From Azospirillum brasilense (GTDB taxonomy: Bacteria > Pseudomonadota > Alphaproteobacteria > Azospirillales > Azospirillaceae): 64,000 bases of DNA. The stretch is taken from the NCBI RefSeq assembly GCF_007827795.1, contig NZ_VITI01000017.1, positions 1-64,000 of the forward strand, written 5' to 3'. Of this stretch, positions 15,265 to 23,627 are shown in pieces. Every line of letters starts with the position of its first letter. The stretch's first letter is position 1. The notes under the pieces were generated by a model. That model did no database searches, was not told the DNA's origin, and was given only the letters and a program-made list of their open reading frames with translations. Made by a program: the position numbers and the translations under genes.

Positions 15265-16524
15265 ATGGCGGGCAAAGGGTTGCACATCGGATTCGAGGAG
15301 ACGGCGAGCGGCGGTCTGGTCCGCCGCACCGTCCTGCTGTCCGAGGACGGCGCCCGCCGCCGGGACCGCGTGGTCTACGAGTTCGAGGACCCGGCCGGGA
15401 CCGCGGCGGACCGGCCGATGGACGGGGCGGTCATGGCCGTCCTGTTCCACGCCATGCAGCGGGGCCTTCCCGTCCATGTCCACGGACCGCTGACCCGTAC
15501 GGCGCTGCACAACATCGACACGCTCCAGGGGGTGTGGCGGCGCTGGCGTCCCGACCGCTACCGGACGGTGGAGATCATCCCGGAGTCGGTCGTCGACCGC
15601 AACGCGCCCAAGCCGGGGCGCCAGGCCATCGCCGCCTATTCCAGCGGGCTGGACAGCACCTTCACCATCCTGCGCCACCGGCTTCTCCTGCCGCCGGAAC
15701 GCCGCCACCATGTCGGCGCGCTCCTCATGGTGCACGGCTTCGACGTGGAATTGGACCGGCCCGAAGACTTCGAGCGGCTGGTCGAGCGCACCCGGCCCTT
15801 CCGCGAATTGGTCGGGCTGGACCTGCGCGTGGTGAGGACCAACAGCAAGGAACTGCATCTCCAGAACTGGCAGGATTCCCACGCGGCGGAGTTGGCGGCC
15901 TGCCTGCACCTCCACGAAGCGGAGTTCGAGTTCGGGCTGATCGGCAGCACCAAGCCCTACGACGCGCTGGTCATCCCCTACGGCACCACGCCCATCGCCG
16001 ACCACCTGCTGTCCGGCGACGGCTTCTCCATCGTCCATGACGGGGCCGCCTATTCCCGCACGGAGAAGGCCGCGGCGGTCGCCACCTATCCGGAGGCGGT
16101 GCGTTCCCTGCGCGTCTGCTGGGAGGGGGCGGAGCAGTTCCGGAACTGCGGCGTGTGCGAGAAATGCGTGCGCACCCGGATGAACTTCGCCGCCGCCGGG
16201 GTGGCCGCCCCGGCCTGCTTCGACGGGCCGCTCGACCCCGCGCGCATCGCCGGCATCCCCGTGCGCAACGAGCCGCAGGCGGCGGAACTTCGCTCAATCC
16301 TCGACTACGCCCGCCAGCACGAGGTGGAGGGAGAGTGGCTGGAGCGGCTGAAGGAGCGGGTGCGCGCCATCCAGCCGGACCTCAACCGTCCGGAACCCCG
16401 TCCTGTCCGGGCGATGAAGGGCGCTTCCGCCTCGCTGCGGCAGGCGGCGGTGGCGCTGCTCGACGCGATGGAGTTGAAGCAGCCGCTCAAGCGGGTCCGC
16501 AACCGGCTGCGGACCCGCGGCTGA
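15265..16524 (+). CDS. PP-loop ATPase-like protein of unknown function
   Basis: A 419-residue protein I cannot name. Its centre has a degenerate PP-loop YSSGLDSTFTI (about residues 118-128; canonical SGGxDS), as in QueC/ExsB and other N-type ATP pyrophosphatases. About 175 residues later come a Cys pair and a nearby Cys in CWEGAEQFRNCGVCEKCVRT, like the zinc-binding CxxC sites of QueC. A C-terminal basic tail (PLKRVRNRLRTRG) follows. Cytoplasmic, no signal. It may adenylate a carboxylate or amide while building a modified sugar, given the pyruvyl transferase-like gene just upstream. That role is inference; queuosine synthesis is unlikely because no que genes are present. Confidence 0.6.
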   Translation: MAGKGLHIGFEETASGGLVRRTVLLSEDGARRRDRVVYEFEDPAGTAADRPMDGAVMAVLFHAMQRGLPVHVHGPLTRTALHNIDTLQGVWRRWRPDRYRTVEIIPESVVDRNAPKPGRQAIAAYSSGLDSTFTILRHRLLLPPERRHHVGALLMVHGFDVELDRPEDFERLVERTRPFRELVGLDLRVVRTNSKELHLQNWQDSHAAELAACLHLHEAEFEFGLIGSTKPYDALVIPYGTTPIADHLLSGDGFSIVHDGAAYSRTEKAAAVATYPEAVRSLRVCWEGAEQFRNCGVCEKCVRTRMNFAAAGVAAPACFDGPLDPARIAGIPVRNEPQAAELRSILDYARQHEVEGEWLERLKERVRAIQPDLNRPEPRPVRAMKGASASLRQAAVALLDAMELKQPLKRVRNRLRTRG

Positions 16525-16553
16525 GCCATCCGTTGGCCCGGTCCCTTTGGGGG

Positions 16554-18059
16554 TCAGGCCATCAGTGCCTCAAGGGCGCCGCGCATGCCGCGTTCCTCGA
16601 TGATCGCCAGATGGATGGCGGTGCGGTGCGCCAGACCGGGGATGCGGGTCAGATCCTCGCCCCACAGAGTGGCGTTGGACAGCACGGCGTCGACCAGCGC
16701 CGCCGGGTTGCCGCCATGCGCGTCCCAGGCGCCGGCCAGCGCCGTCAGCACTGCCGCATCGTCGCGGATGGGGTAGGGGCCAGCGTCGCGGCTGCCGCTG
16801 CAGGCGCCGTCCGCCGCCAGCGTGCCCTTGTAGAAGCGCAGCAGGGCGGCCAGCGAGAAGGACAGGCCGTCCGGCGCCTCGCCATGGGCGGCGGCGTAAT
16901 CCTTCAGGCTGGGCAGCACGCGCACCTGCCACTTCGACACCGAGTTCAGCGCGATGGCGATCAGCTCGTGCCGGATGTGGGGGTTGCCGAAGCGCTCCAT
17001 GATGGTGTGGGCGTAGTCCTGGCGCTCCGCCTCCGGCAACGGTACGAAGGGCACGATCTCGCCGAACATCACCGTGTTCAGGTAGGCGGACAGGGTGGCG
17101 TCATCCATCATGCCCTTCACCGTGTCCACCCCCGCCACGAAGGCGGCGAGCGCGCTGGCGGTGTGGGCGCCGTTCAGGATGCGCACCTTGCGTGTGCGGT
17201 AGGGCTTCAGGTCGTCGGTCCAGACCACGTTCAGCCCGGCCTTGTGCAGCGGGAACTCCTCGGCCAGGGCCGCCGGGCCTTCGATGACCCAGACATGGAA
17301 CGGCTCGCCGGCCACGGCCAGCGGGTCCTCATAGCCCCACTTTGCGGCGAGTGCCGCGGCCTCGTCGCGCGGGTAGCCGGGGACGATGCGGTCGACCAGC
17401 GTGTTCAGGAAGTGGTTGTGCGCCTCCACCCAGGCGGCGAAGCCGGACTCCAGTCCCCAGCGTTTGGCGTGGGCCAGGACGATCCGCTTCAGCTTGGCGC
17501 CGTTGGCCTCGATCAGCTCGCAGGGCAGCAGGACGAGGCCGCTCTCCGGCGTGCCGCCCAGCGCGGTGAATCGGGCGTGCAGCAGCGCCGCGACCTTGGC
17601 CGGGAAGCTCTGCGGACAGGCGCCGGGGGTGTAGGGCTCCGCCACGTCGGCGATGCCGGCCTCCGTCGTGTTGGACACCAGGAAGCGTAGCGCCGGGGCG
17701 GTGGCGAGGGCCAGCATGCGGTCCCACGCGGCGTAGGGGTTCAGCGCCTCGGACACGCAGCTCACCACCCGGCGGGCTTCCACTTCCTTGCCCTGCTCGA
17801 TGCCGCGCAGCAGGACGGTGTAGAGCCCCTCCTGCGCGTTCAGCAGGCCGGCGACGCCCTGGTCCAGCGGTTGGGCGACAGCGACCCCGGCGCTCATCAG
17901 CCCGGCGCCGTTGGCGACGTCCACCATCCAATCGACGAAGCCGCGCAGGAAGTTGCCGTCGCCGATCTGAAGGACGGTGACGGGCAGCCGCGGGGCGCCC
18001 GCCGTGTGCGCCACGTCAAAGGCGCCGGTGGCGAGCGATTCACGGGAAAGATGAGGCAT
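16554..18059 (-). CDS. uxaB: Tagaturonate reductase (altronate oxidoreductase)
   Basis: A 501-residue long-chain mannitol dehydrogenase-family enzyme. It interconverts D-tagaturonate and D-altronate with NADH in galacturonate breakdown. UxaB-like blocks run throughout: QIGDGNFLRGFVDWM (nucleotide-binding loop), FLVSNTTEAGIADV, LLPCELIEANGAKLK, TLVDRIVPGYPRDEA, and DDLKPYRTRKVRILNGAHTA with the catalytic Lys and Asn-x-x-His. These match E. coli UxaB better than mannitol dehydrogenase or UxuB. It follows galM after 42 bp on the same strand, so the two are likely cotranscribed. No uxaA or uxaC is adjacent, so the rest of the pathway must lie elsewhere. Confidence 0.88.
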   Translation of the reverse strand: MPHLSRESLATGAFDVAHTAGAPRLPVTVLQIGDGNFLRGFVDWMVDVANGAGLMSAGVAVAQPLDQGVAGLLNAQEGLYTVLLRGIEQGKEVEARRVVSCVSEALNPYAAWDRMLALATAPALRFLVSNTTEAGIADVAEPYTPGACPQSFPAKVAALLHARFTALGGTPESGLVLLPCELIEANGAKLKRIVLAHAKRWGLESGFAAWVEAHNHFLNTLVDRIVPGYPRDEAAALAAKWGYEDPLAVAGEPFHVWVIEGPAALAEEFPLHKAGLNVVWTDDLKPYRTRKVRILNGAHTASALAAFVAGVDTVKGMMDDATLSAYLNTVMFGEIVPFVPLPEAERQDYAHTIMERFGNPHIRHELIAIALNSVSKWQVRVLPSLKDYAAAHGEAPDGLSFSLAALLRFYKGTLAADGACSGSRDAGPYPIRDDAAVLTALAGAWDAHGGNPAALVDAVLSNATLWGEDLTRIPGLAHRTAIHLAIIEERGMRGALEALMA

Positions 18060-18101
18060 GACGGAAGGTCCTTTGAGGATCGGAATGCGCTGACAGGGGA
18101 T

Positions 18102-19175
18102 TCAGGCGACGCCGAAGCGGTAGATGATGCGGCCCGTGCACCACTGGCCGGGGGCCAGCGCGGTGGAGGGGAAGGACGGGATGTTGACGGCGTTGGGGAA
18201 GTGCGACGGCTCCAGGCAGAAGGCGCTGTGCCGGGTGTAGAGCGTGCCGCCCTTGCCCAGGTCGCGCGGCGTCTGGCCGTCAAGGAAATTGCCGGTGTAG
18301 ACCTGCACGCCGGGTTCCGTTGAGAAGACCTCCAGCACCCGACCGCTGCCCGGATGGATTACGCGGGCATGCAGCCCCAGCGCGCCCTCCGGCTTGTCCA
18401 CCGCGTAATGCAGGTCGTAGCCCTTGCCGAGCGCCAGCATCGGATGGGCGGCGCCGATCCGCGCCCCGAAGGCGGCAGGGCTGCGGAAGTCGAGGGGGGT
18501 GCCGGCCACGTCCACCAGTTCCCCGGTGGGGACGGCGGTGGCGTCCAGCGCCAGATAGCGGCTGCCGTTGACCGTCGCCACATGGTCGAGGATGGATGAC
18601 CCGGCGTCGCCCGACAGGTTGAAGAAGGTATGGTCGGTGAAGTTCGCCACGGTCGCCTTGTCCGCCGCCACGGCGGTCCAGGCGATGGTCAGGGCGTTGT
18701 CCTCGTCCAGCGTATAGACCAGCCGGATGGGCAGGGTGCCGGGGAAGCCCTCCTCCCCGTCCTGGAAGACGTAGGTCAGTTCCAGGCTCGTCTCGTCCAA
18801 CGGACGCGCGGCGAAGGTGCGGAAGCGCGAGCCGCGCTGGCCTCCGTGCAGGGTGTTGGGCGGCGCGTTGACGGTGGTGCGGTGCTCCACCCCCTCCAGC
18901 GTGAAGCGTCCGCCGCCGATGCGCCCGCAATAGCGCCCGATGAAGGAGCCCATGGAGGGCTGGCCGGCCATCGTTTGCTCCAGCGTCTCGTAGCCCTGCA
19001 CCACGTCGCCGAGGGCGCCGTCGCGGTCGGGCGCCAGGATCTGGACGATCTTGCCGCCGTAATTCGTGATGCGGACGGCCATGCCCCGACGGTTTCGCAG
19101 GGTGAACAGGTCGGTCGGCGTGCCATCGATGGTGGCGCGGAAATCCTCGCGCCGGAGGTCGGTATAAGGCGTCAT
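18102..19175 (-). CDS. galM: Aldose 1-epimerase (mutarotase)
   Basis: A 357-residue GalM-family mutarotase interconverting alpha and beta anomers of aldoses. The substrate-binding motif FIGRYCGRIGGGRF (about residues 78-92), NTLHGGQRGSR with the catalytic His, and NFTDHTFFNL with the second His are in family order. SRYLALDATAVPTGELVDV and a Glu near the C-terminus complete the pattern. No signal peptide. It is the first gene of a galM-uxaB unit, preceded by an AT-rich palindrome at 19209-19224. A mutarotase beside a sugar-dehydrogenase pathway makes sense, because AraA-type enzymes use one anomer. Confidence 0.92.
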   Translation of the reverse strand: MTPYTDLRREDFRATIDGTPTDLFTLRNRRGMAVRITNYGGKIVQILAPDRDGALGDVVQGYETLEQTMAGQPSMGSFIGRYCGRIGGGRFTLEGVEHRTTVNAPPNTLHGGQRGSRFRTFAARPLDETSLELTYVFQDGEEGFPGTLPIRLVYTLDEDNALTIAWTAVAADKATVANFTDHTFFNLSGDAGSSILDHVATVNGSRYLALDATAVPTGELVDVAGTPLDFRSPAAFGARIGAAHPMLALGKGYDLHYAVDKPEGALGLHARVIHPGSGRVLEVFSTEPGVQVYTGNFLDGQTPRDLGKGGTLYTRHSAFCLEPSHFPNAVNIPSFPSTALAPGQWCTGRIIYRFGVA

Positions 19176-19208
19176 GGCGTCGGTGCCCCTTGGACCGGAA
19201 GGATATTG

Positions 19209-19224
19209 GATATATTAATATATC
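19209..19224. promoter_or_regulatory. Perfect 16-bp palindrome upstream of galM
   Basis: GATATATTAATATATC is perfectly self-complementary and lies 33 bp before the galM start in a strikingly AT-rich island in otherwise GC-rich DNA. It could be an operator or overlap the -10 region of the galM-uxaB promoter. The regulator is unknown; no regulator gene is adjacent. Confidence 0.6.
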
Positions 19225-19244
19225 AGTTATGAGGGGCGGAAGGA

Positions 19245-19276
19245 GAAAAGCGCCCGCCGCCGGAGCGGGCGTTTTT
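19245..19276. terminator. Terminator between GNAT gene and galM promoter
   Basis: CGCCCGC (19251-19257) and GCGGGCG (19265-19271) form a 7-bp GC stem with TTTTT on the plus side (19272-19276) and AAAA on the other. On the minus strand it ends the GNAT gene transcript, which stops at 19302. Confidence 0.75.
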
Positions 19277-19301
19277 GCCGCACGTCGAAGGCTTGAAAGC
19301 G

Positions 19302-20354
19302 TCAGCGGGCCAGGGCTGCGCCGAGATCCTCGACGCCGATCTGGTGGGTTCCGAGAACCTTGTGCTCCGCATAGCCGAGGCGGCGGTTGATCGCCAGCAT
19401 CGGCCCGTTCGTCGCCGCGTTGCGGGTGATCATCAGCCGGACGGAGGGACGGGCGGAGCGGATATGCCGCAGCAGGGCGGCCTTCAGCCCCTTGCCCACC
19501 CCCATCCCGCGCTTGTCGCGGCGCACGCCGGTGACGATCTGATGGACCCGGTCCGTCATCTCCGGGTGCCAGAAAACGTCGCTGAAGCCGATCACCGACC
19601 CGTCGGCGCCGCGCAGCACGACCATGTGATGCTCCACCTGCTGGAACTGGATGTTGCGCTTCCATTCCATGGCCATCGCCATGGTCACCGGGATCAGCGG
19701 CTGGTCCAGCCGGTCGCGCGGTAGGTCGGGCAGCAGGGCGTTGTGCAGCGGCAGGATCGCATCGAATTCCGCGTCCGGAACCTCGCCGGCATGGATGGTT
19801 TCCGTCAGGCCGGGAACCGCGTGGTGCATCGCCGCGTGCCAGCCCTCCACCATCACGCAATCGACGCCGTCCAGCGCCAGCCGGCTGTCCACCGACCGCA
19901 GCCGTTCGTCGGCCCCGATGGCGCTCAGGAAGGCGTGGCCGTCCGCATCGTCGGTGACCAGGGTCAGCAGGGTCTTCCCGTGCGCGGCCATCAGGCCGTG
20001 GATTTCCGCCAGCAGCCGCCGGCCGATCCCCCGGCGCCGCCATTCCTTTAGCACGAAGCCGTCGGCGTGCAGGTGGGGCAGCGCCGCCTGGATGTCCGGC
20101 TGGTCCGGGTTGGGCAGGAAGGCGCCGACGATGCCGACAATCCGGCCCTCTGTCCGTGCCACCCAATGGACATTGCGTCCGAAAGCGCTTGGCTGGCGTT
20201 CGATCGCTTCGAACCAGGCGTCCGAGGGCGGGAGGTCGTCTGCGCCGGACTGCTCGTGCCGCGCCCGGCGGAAAACATGCCGCTCCGCCCACAAGTCCAG
20301 CGGAGCGCTGTGCGGGTCGAAGGAAAGGATCTCGAACGCGGGCGGAGCGGTCAT
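19302..20354 (-). CDS. Tandem-GNAT acetyltransferase
   Basis: A 350-residue protein with two GNAT halves. The N-terminal half has WVARTEGRIVGIVGAFLPN followed by LKEWRRRGIGRRLLAEIHGLM, a Q/RxxGxG/A acetyl-CoA loop. The C-terminal half has LRGADGSVIGFSDVFWHP and VRRDKRGMGVGKGLKAALLRHI, a second acetyl-CoA loop, then TRNAATNGPMLAINRRLGY. Both loops look functional. The acceptor cannot be inferred; double-GNAT proteins include mycothiol synthase and antibiotic- or polyamine-modifying enzymes. The ATG at 20354 is preferred over a GTG at 20360 because GAGGG precedes it. Divergent from the hydrolase gene at 20577. Confidence 0.85.
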   Translation of the reverse strand: MTAPPAFEILSFDPHSAPLDLWAERHVFRRARHEQSGADDLPPSDAWFEAIERQPSAFGRNVHWVARTEGRIVGIVGAFLPNPDQPDIQAALPHLHADGFVLKEWRRRGIGRRLLAEIHGLMAAHGKTLLTLVTDDADGHAFLSAIGADERLRSVDSRLALDGVDCVMVEGWHAAMHHAVPGLTETIHAGEVPDAEFDAILPLHNALLPDLPRDRLDQPLIPVTMAMAMEWKRNIQFQQVEHHMVVLRGADGSVIGFSDVFWHPEMTDRVHQIVTGVRRDKRGMGVGKGLKAALLRHIRSARPSVRLMITRNAATNGPMLAINRRLGYAEHKVLGTHQIGVEDLGAALAR

Positions 20355-20576
20355 GAACACCCTCGGCGGAGCGATGCACGGATTGCGGGAGTGTGCGGCG
20401 TTCTTCCACGCTTCCGGGCTGTGTCGGATCGTCGCAACCCGAGGAACGTCGGTGATCGGAGTTATGTCCGTTCGGGCGTCTCACCTTCTGCGCGGTGGCG
20501 GACCGGTGCCGGCAACGCGACCATTGAGGGTTGCCGGGGCTCCGTGAACCGGCGGGCGGGACTGGGGAGGACAGCC

Positions 20577-21797
20577 GTGACCACCCTCTTTCACGACGCT
20601 CTGCACCAGGACTTCGGCACTTGGCCCGTCGCCTACATTCCTTATGGCGGGGCGGATTTCGGCGAGATCAAGGCGGTTGCCGAGGCCATCGGCGACGGTG
20701 ACGACGGCGCCTATTACGACGCCTGGACCGCGGCAGGTGACCGGCTGGCGCATGAGGCCGACATCGCCCTGGCCAAGGGCCACAAGGCGACGGCCCGTTC
20801 CCTCTATCTTCGGGCGAGCGCCTTCCACAACGCCTCGTTCCATCCGCTCTACGGTTCGCCCGTCGATCCGCGCCTGATCGCCGCGTTCCACAAGGGGACG
20901 GCGGCGCTCGACAAGGCGCTCTCGCTCGGACCACGCCCGGCCATCCCGCTGGCCATTCCCTTCGGCGCGACGTCGCTGCCCGGCCGCTTTATCCCGGCGG
21001 AAGGCTTCGAGACCCGGGTTCGTCCCCTGATCGTTTTCACCAATGGTTATGACGGCACCATCATCGACATGTATTTCGCGTCGGCAGTGGCGGCCTCGCG
21101 GCGGGGCTATCACAGCCTGCTGTTCGACGGTCCCGGCCAGGGAGCCATGCTCTACGAGCACGGCGTGCCGCTGCGGCCGGACTGGGAAACCGTGATCGGG
21201 GCGGTGGTCGATTTCGCCGAAACCCTGCCGCTCGTCGATGCGGCGCGCATCGCGCTCAGCGGTTGGAGTCTGGGCGGGCATCTCGCCCCGCGCGCCGCGT
21301 CGGGCGAGCCGCGCATCGCGGCGCTGATCGCCGATCCCGGCACCTGGAGCATCGCCGACGGATTCCGCGACGTGGTGGTGCACACGCTCGGCGTCGCGCC
21401 GGAGGCGGCGGCCGATCTCGGCGCCCTGGACCAAACCGTCATCGACCGCATGGACACCTTCATCCGCAGCAACCGCCAACTGAACTGGAAGGTCGTGCAG
21501 CGCGGATTCTGGGTGCATGGCGTCACGGACCTCCGTTCCTACCTCGCCTCCGCGGAGCAATTCACCATGCGGGGGCGGGCGCAGCTCATCGCCTGCCCAA
21601 CCCTGATCACCCAGGCGGAGGGTGACGCCCTGTCGGCCGGTGCGGGCGCCTTCTTCGACGCGCTCACCGGCCCGAAGACGCTGATGCGCTTCACCGCCGC
21701 CGAGGGCGCCGACGGGCATTGCGAGATGGGCAACCGCTCCCTCCTGAACCTCCGCGTCCTCGACTGGCTCGATGACCGGTTCGTGGGCGGGGGCTGA
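20577..21797 (+). CDS. Alpha/beta hydrolase (S9/FrsA-like esterase fold)
   Basis: A 406-residue hydrolase. The nucleophile elbow is GWSLGG (Ser about residue 224), a downstream acidic residue lies in ITQAEGDALS, and the catalytic His is in EGADGHCEMGN. The ~150-residue N-terminal helical part (EADIALAKGHKATARSLYLRASAF) precedes the hydrolase core (VRPLIVFTNGYDGT). This layout is seen in 2,6-dihydroxypseudooxynicotine hydrolase-like and FrsA-like families. The substrate is unknown. The GTG start at 20577 is chosen for GGGGAGG 6 bp upstream. No signal peptide. It converges on the arabonate dehydratase gene, ending 20 bp from it. Confidence 0.8.
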   Translation: MTTLFHDALHQDFGTWPVAYIPYGGADFGEIKAVAEAIGDGDDGAYYDAWTAAGDRLAHEADIALAKGHKATARSLYLRASAFHNASFHPLYGSPVDPRLIAAFHKGTAALDKALSLGPRPAIPLAIPFGATSLPGRFIPAEGFETRVRPLIVFTNGYDGTIIDMYFASAVAASRRGYHSLLFDGPGQGAMLYEHGVPLRPDWETVIGAVVDFAETLPLVDAARIALSGWSLGGHLAPRAASGEPRIAALIADPGTWSIADGFRDVVVHTLGVAPEAAADLGALDQTVIDRMDTFIRSNRQLNWKVVQRGFWVHGVTDLRSYLASAEQFTMRGRAQLIACPTLITQAEGDALSAGAGAFFDALTGPKTLMRFTAAEGADGHCEMGNRSLLNLRVLDWLDDRFVGGG

Positions 21798-21817
21798 CGC
21801 ACCGCACGGCCTTTCCG

Positions 21818-23528
21818 TCAGTGATTGTCGCGCGGGATGCCCATGGTCTGGGCGACGCGCTGGTACTTGACGGCGGGCTTCAGCACCATGCCCTCGTCGA
21901 GCTGGTCGACGATGCCGCGCTGGATCTCCTGCCAGGGGGTCTGCGACGGCGGGATGGGGTAGCCGCCCGCCGCCCGCCGCCGCCTCCGGGGACGCGTTGA
22001 GGATGGAGGGCGACCCCGAGGTGCCGGACTGGCGGCCGTCGCCGATGCAGGGAAGGGAATGGACGCCCTGGCGGATCAGCGTGGCGGGGGGCCGCATGTT
22101 GACCACCTCCGCCGCCCCCGGATAGCCGATGGGGCCGGTGCCGCGGATGACCAGGATGGTGTAGGCGTCGATGCCTAGGCTGGGATCGTCGATGCGGTGA
22201 TGGTAGTCCTCCGGCCCGTCGAAGACGACGACCTTGCCCTCGAACGCCTCTGGGTCCTGCGGGTTGGACAGGTAGCGTTTGCGGAACTCGTCGGAGATGA
22301 CGCTGGTCTTCATGATGGCGGCGCCGAACAGGTTGCCGCGCAGCACCACGAAGCCGGCGTTGGGCATCAGCGGCTCGTCGATCGAGTGGATCACCCGCGT
22401 GTCGAGGATCGGCTGTTGGCGGCAGTTCTCGCCAATGCTGAGGCCGTTGACGGTCGGTGCCTCCTCGCGGATCAGCCCCTTGCCCATCAGCTGGGCGACG
22501 ACCGCGGGCACGCCGCCGGCGCGGTGGAAGTCCTCGCCCAGATACTCACCGGCCGGCTGGAGGTTGACCAGCAGCGGCACGTTGTGCCCATGGGTCTGCC
22601 AGTCCTCCACCGTCAGCGGCACGCCGATGTGCTTGGCGATGGCGTTGATGTGGATCGGCGCGTTGGTCGAGCCGCCGATGGCGGAGTTGACGACGATGGC
22701 GTTGAGGAAGGCGTCGCGGGTCAGGATGTCGGATGGCTTGAGGTCCTCGCGGACCATCCCGACGATCCGCTTGCCGGTCTCGTAGGCGGCCTGCTGGCGC
22801 TCGCGGTAGGGGGCGGGGATGGCGGCCGAGCCGGGAAGCTGCATGCCCAGCACCTCGGCCAGCGAATTCATCGTGGAGGCCGTGCCCATCGTGTTGCAGT
22901 AGCCGGTCGAGGGCGCGGAGGAGGCCACCAGCTCGATGAAGCCCTGATAGTCGATCTCGCCGGCCGCCATCATCTGCCGGGCTTTCCACACGATGGTGCC
23001 CGAGCCGGTGCGCTCGCCGCGGAACCAGCCGTTCAGCATCGGGCCGACCGACAGGGCGATGGCCGGGATGTTCACGGTGGCCGCGGCCATCAGGCAGGCG
23101 GGGGTGGTCTTGTCGCAGCCGATGGTTAGCACCACCCCGTCGAGCGGGTAGCCATGCAGCACCTCGACGAGGCCGAGATAGGCGAGGTTGCGGTCGATCG
23201 AGGCGGTCGGCCGCTTGCCGGTCTCCTGGATCGGGTGGACGGGGAACTCGATGGCGATCCCGCCGGCGGTGCGGATGCCCTCGCGCAGCCGTTCGGCCAG
23301 CACCAGATGGTGCCGGTTGCAGGGGCTGAGGTCGGAACCGGTCTGGGCGATGCCGATGATCGGCGCGCCCGATTGCAATTCCTCCCGCGTCAGCCCGAAA
23401 TTCAGGTAACGCTCCAGATAGAGCGCGGTCATGTCGGGGTTGTCGGGGTTGTCGAACCACGCGCGCGACCGCAGCCGCCGGCCGGAGCCGATGTCCGGGT
23501 GCTGGGAGAAGGGTTTCGTATCGGACAT
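21818..23528 (-). pseudogene. araC: L-arabonate dehydratase, broken by an internal out-of-frame deletion
   Basis: An IlvD/EDD-family dehydratase that would convert L-arabonate to L-2-keto-3-deoxyarabonate. The first ~521 codons are intact: iron-sulfur Cys70 (SDLSPC), Cys138 (GCDKTTP) and Cys211 (YCNTMGTASTM), ending SILNASPEAAAGGG. The next segment expected in this family (LALL...GD...DEELARR, roughly 35-40 residues) is absent. The normal last 47 codons (YPIPPSQTPW ... GIPRDNH, stop 21818-21820) follow in another frame. The join lies in the repeat GGCGGCGGGCGGCGGGCGGC near 21962-21986. The shifted frame runs on without stop to 20481. A true deletion or an assembly collapse are both possible. 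The name follows the A. brasilense arabinose pathway, not the E. coli regulator. Confidence 0.85.
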
Positions 23529-23627
23529 ATCGGCACCAATTCGGGTTGGGGGCGCGGACCGGGGGCGGCCGGCGCCGGATTTGTTCGGAGCCTCGCTCGA
23601 AGTCTCAGGGCCGGTTCGCCCTGTGTC

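Noticed and set aside
20481..23528. A 1015-residue protein starting as arabonate dehydratase
   Set aside because: Only the first ~521 residues are real; the rest is out-of-frame reading of the dehydratase tail and of the antisense of the hydrolase gene.
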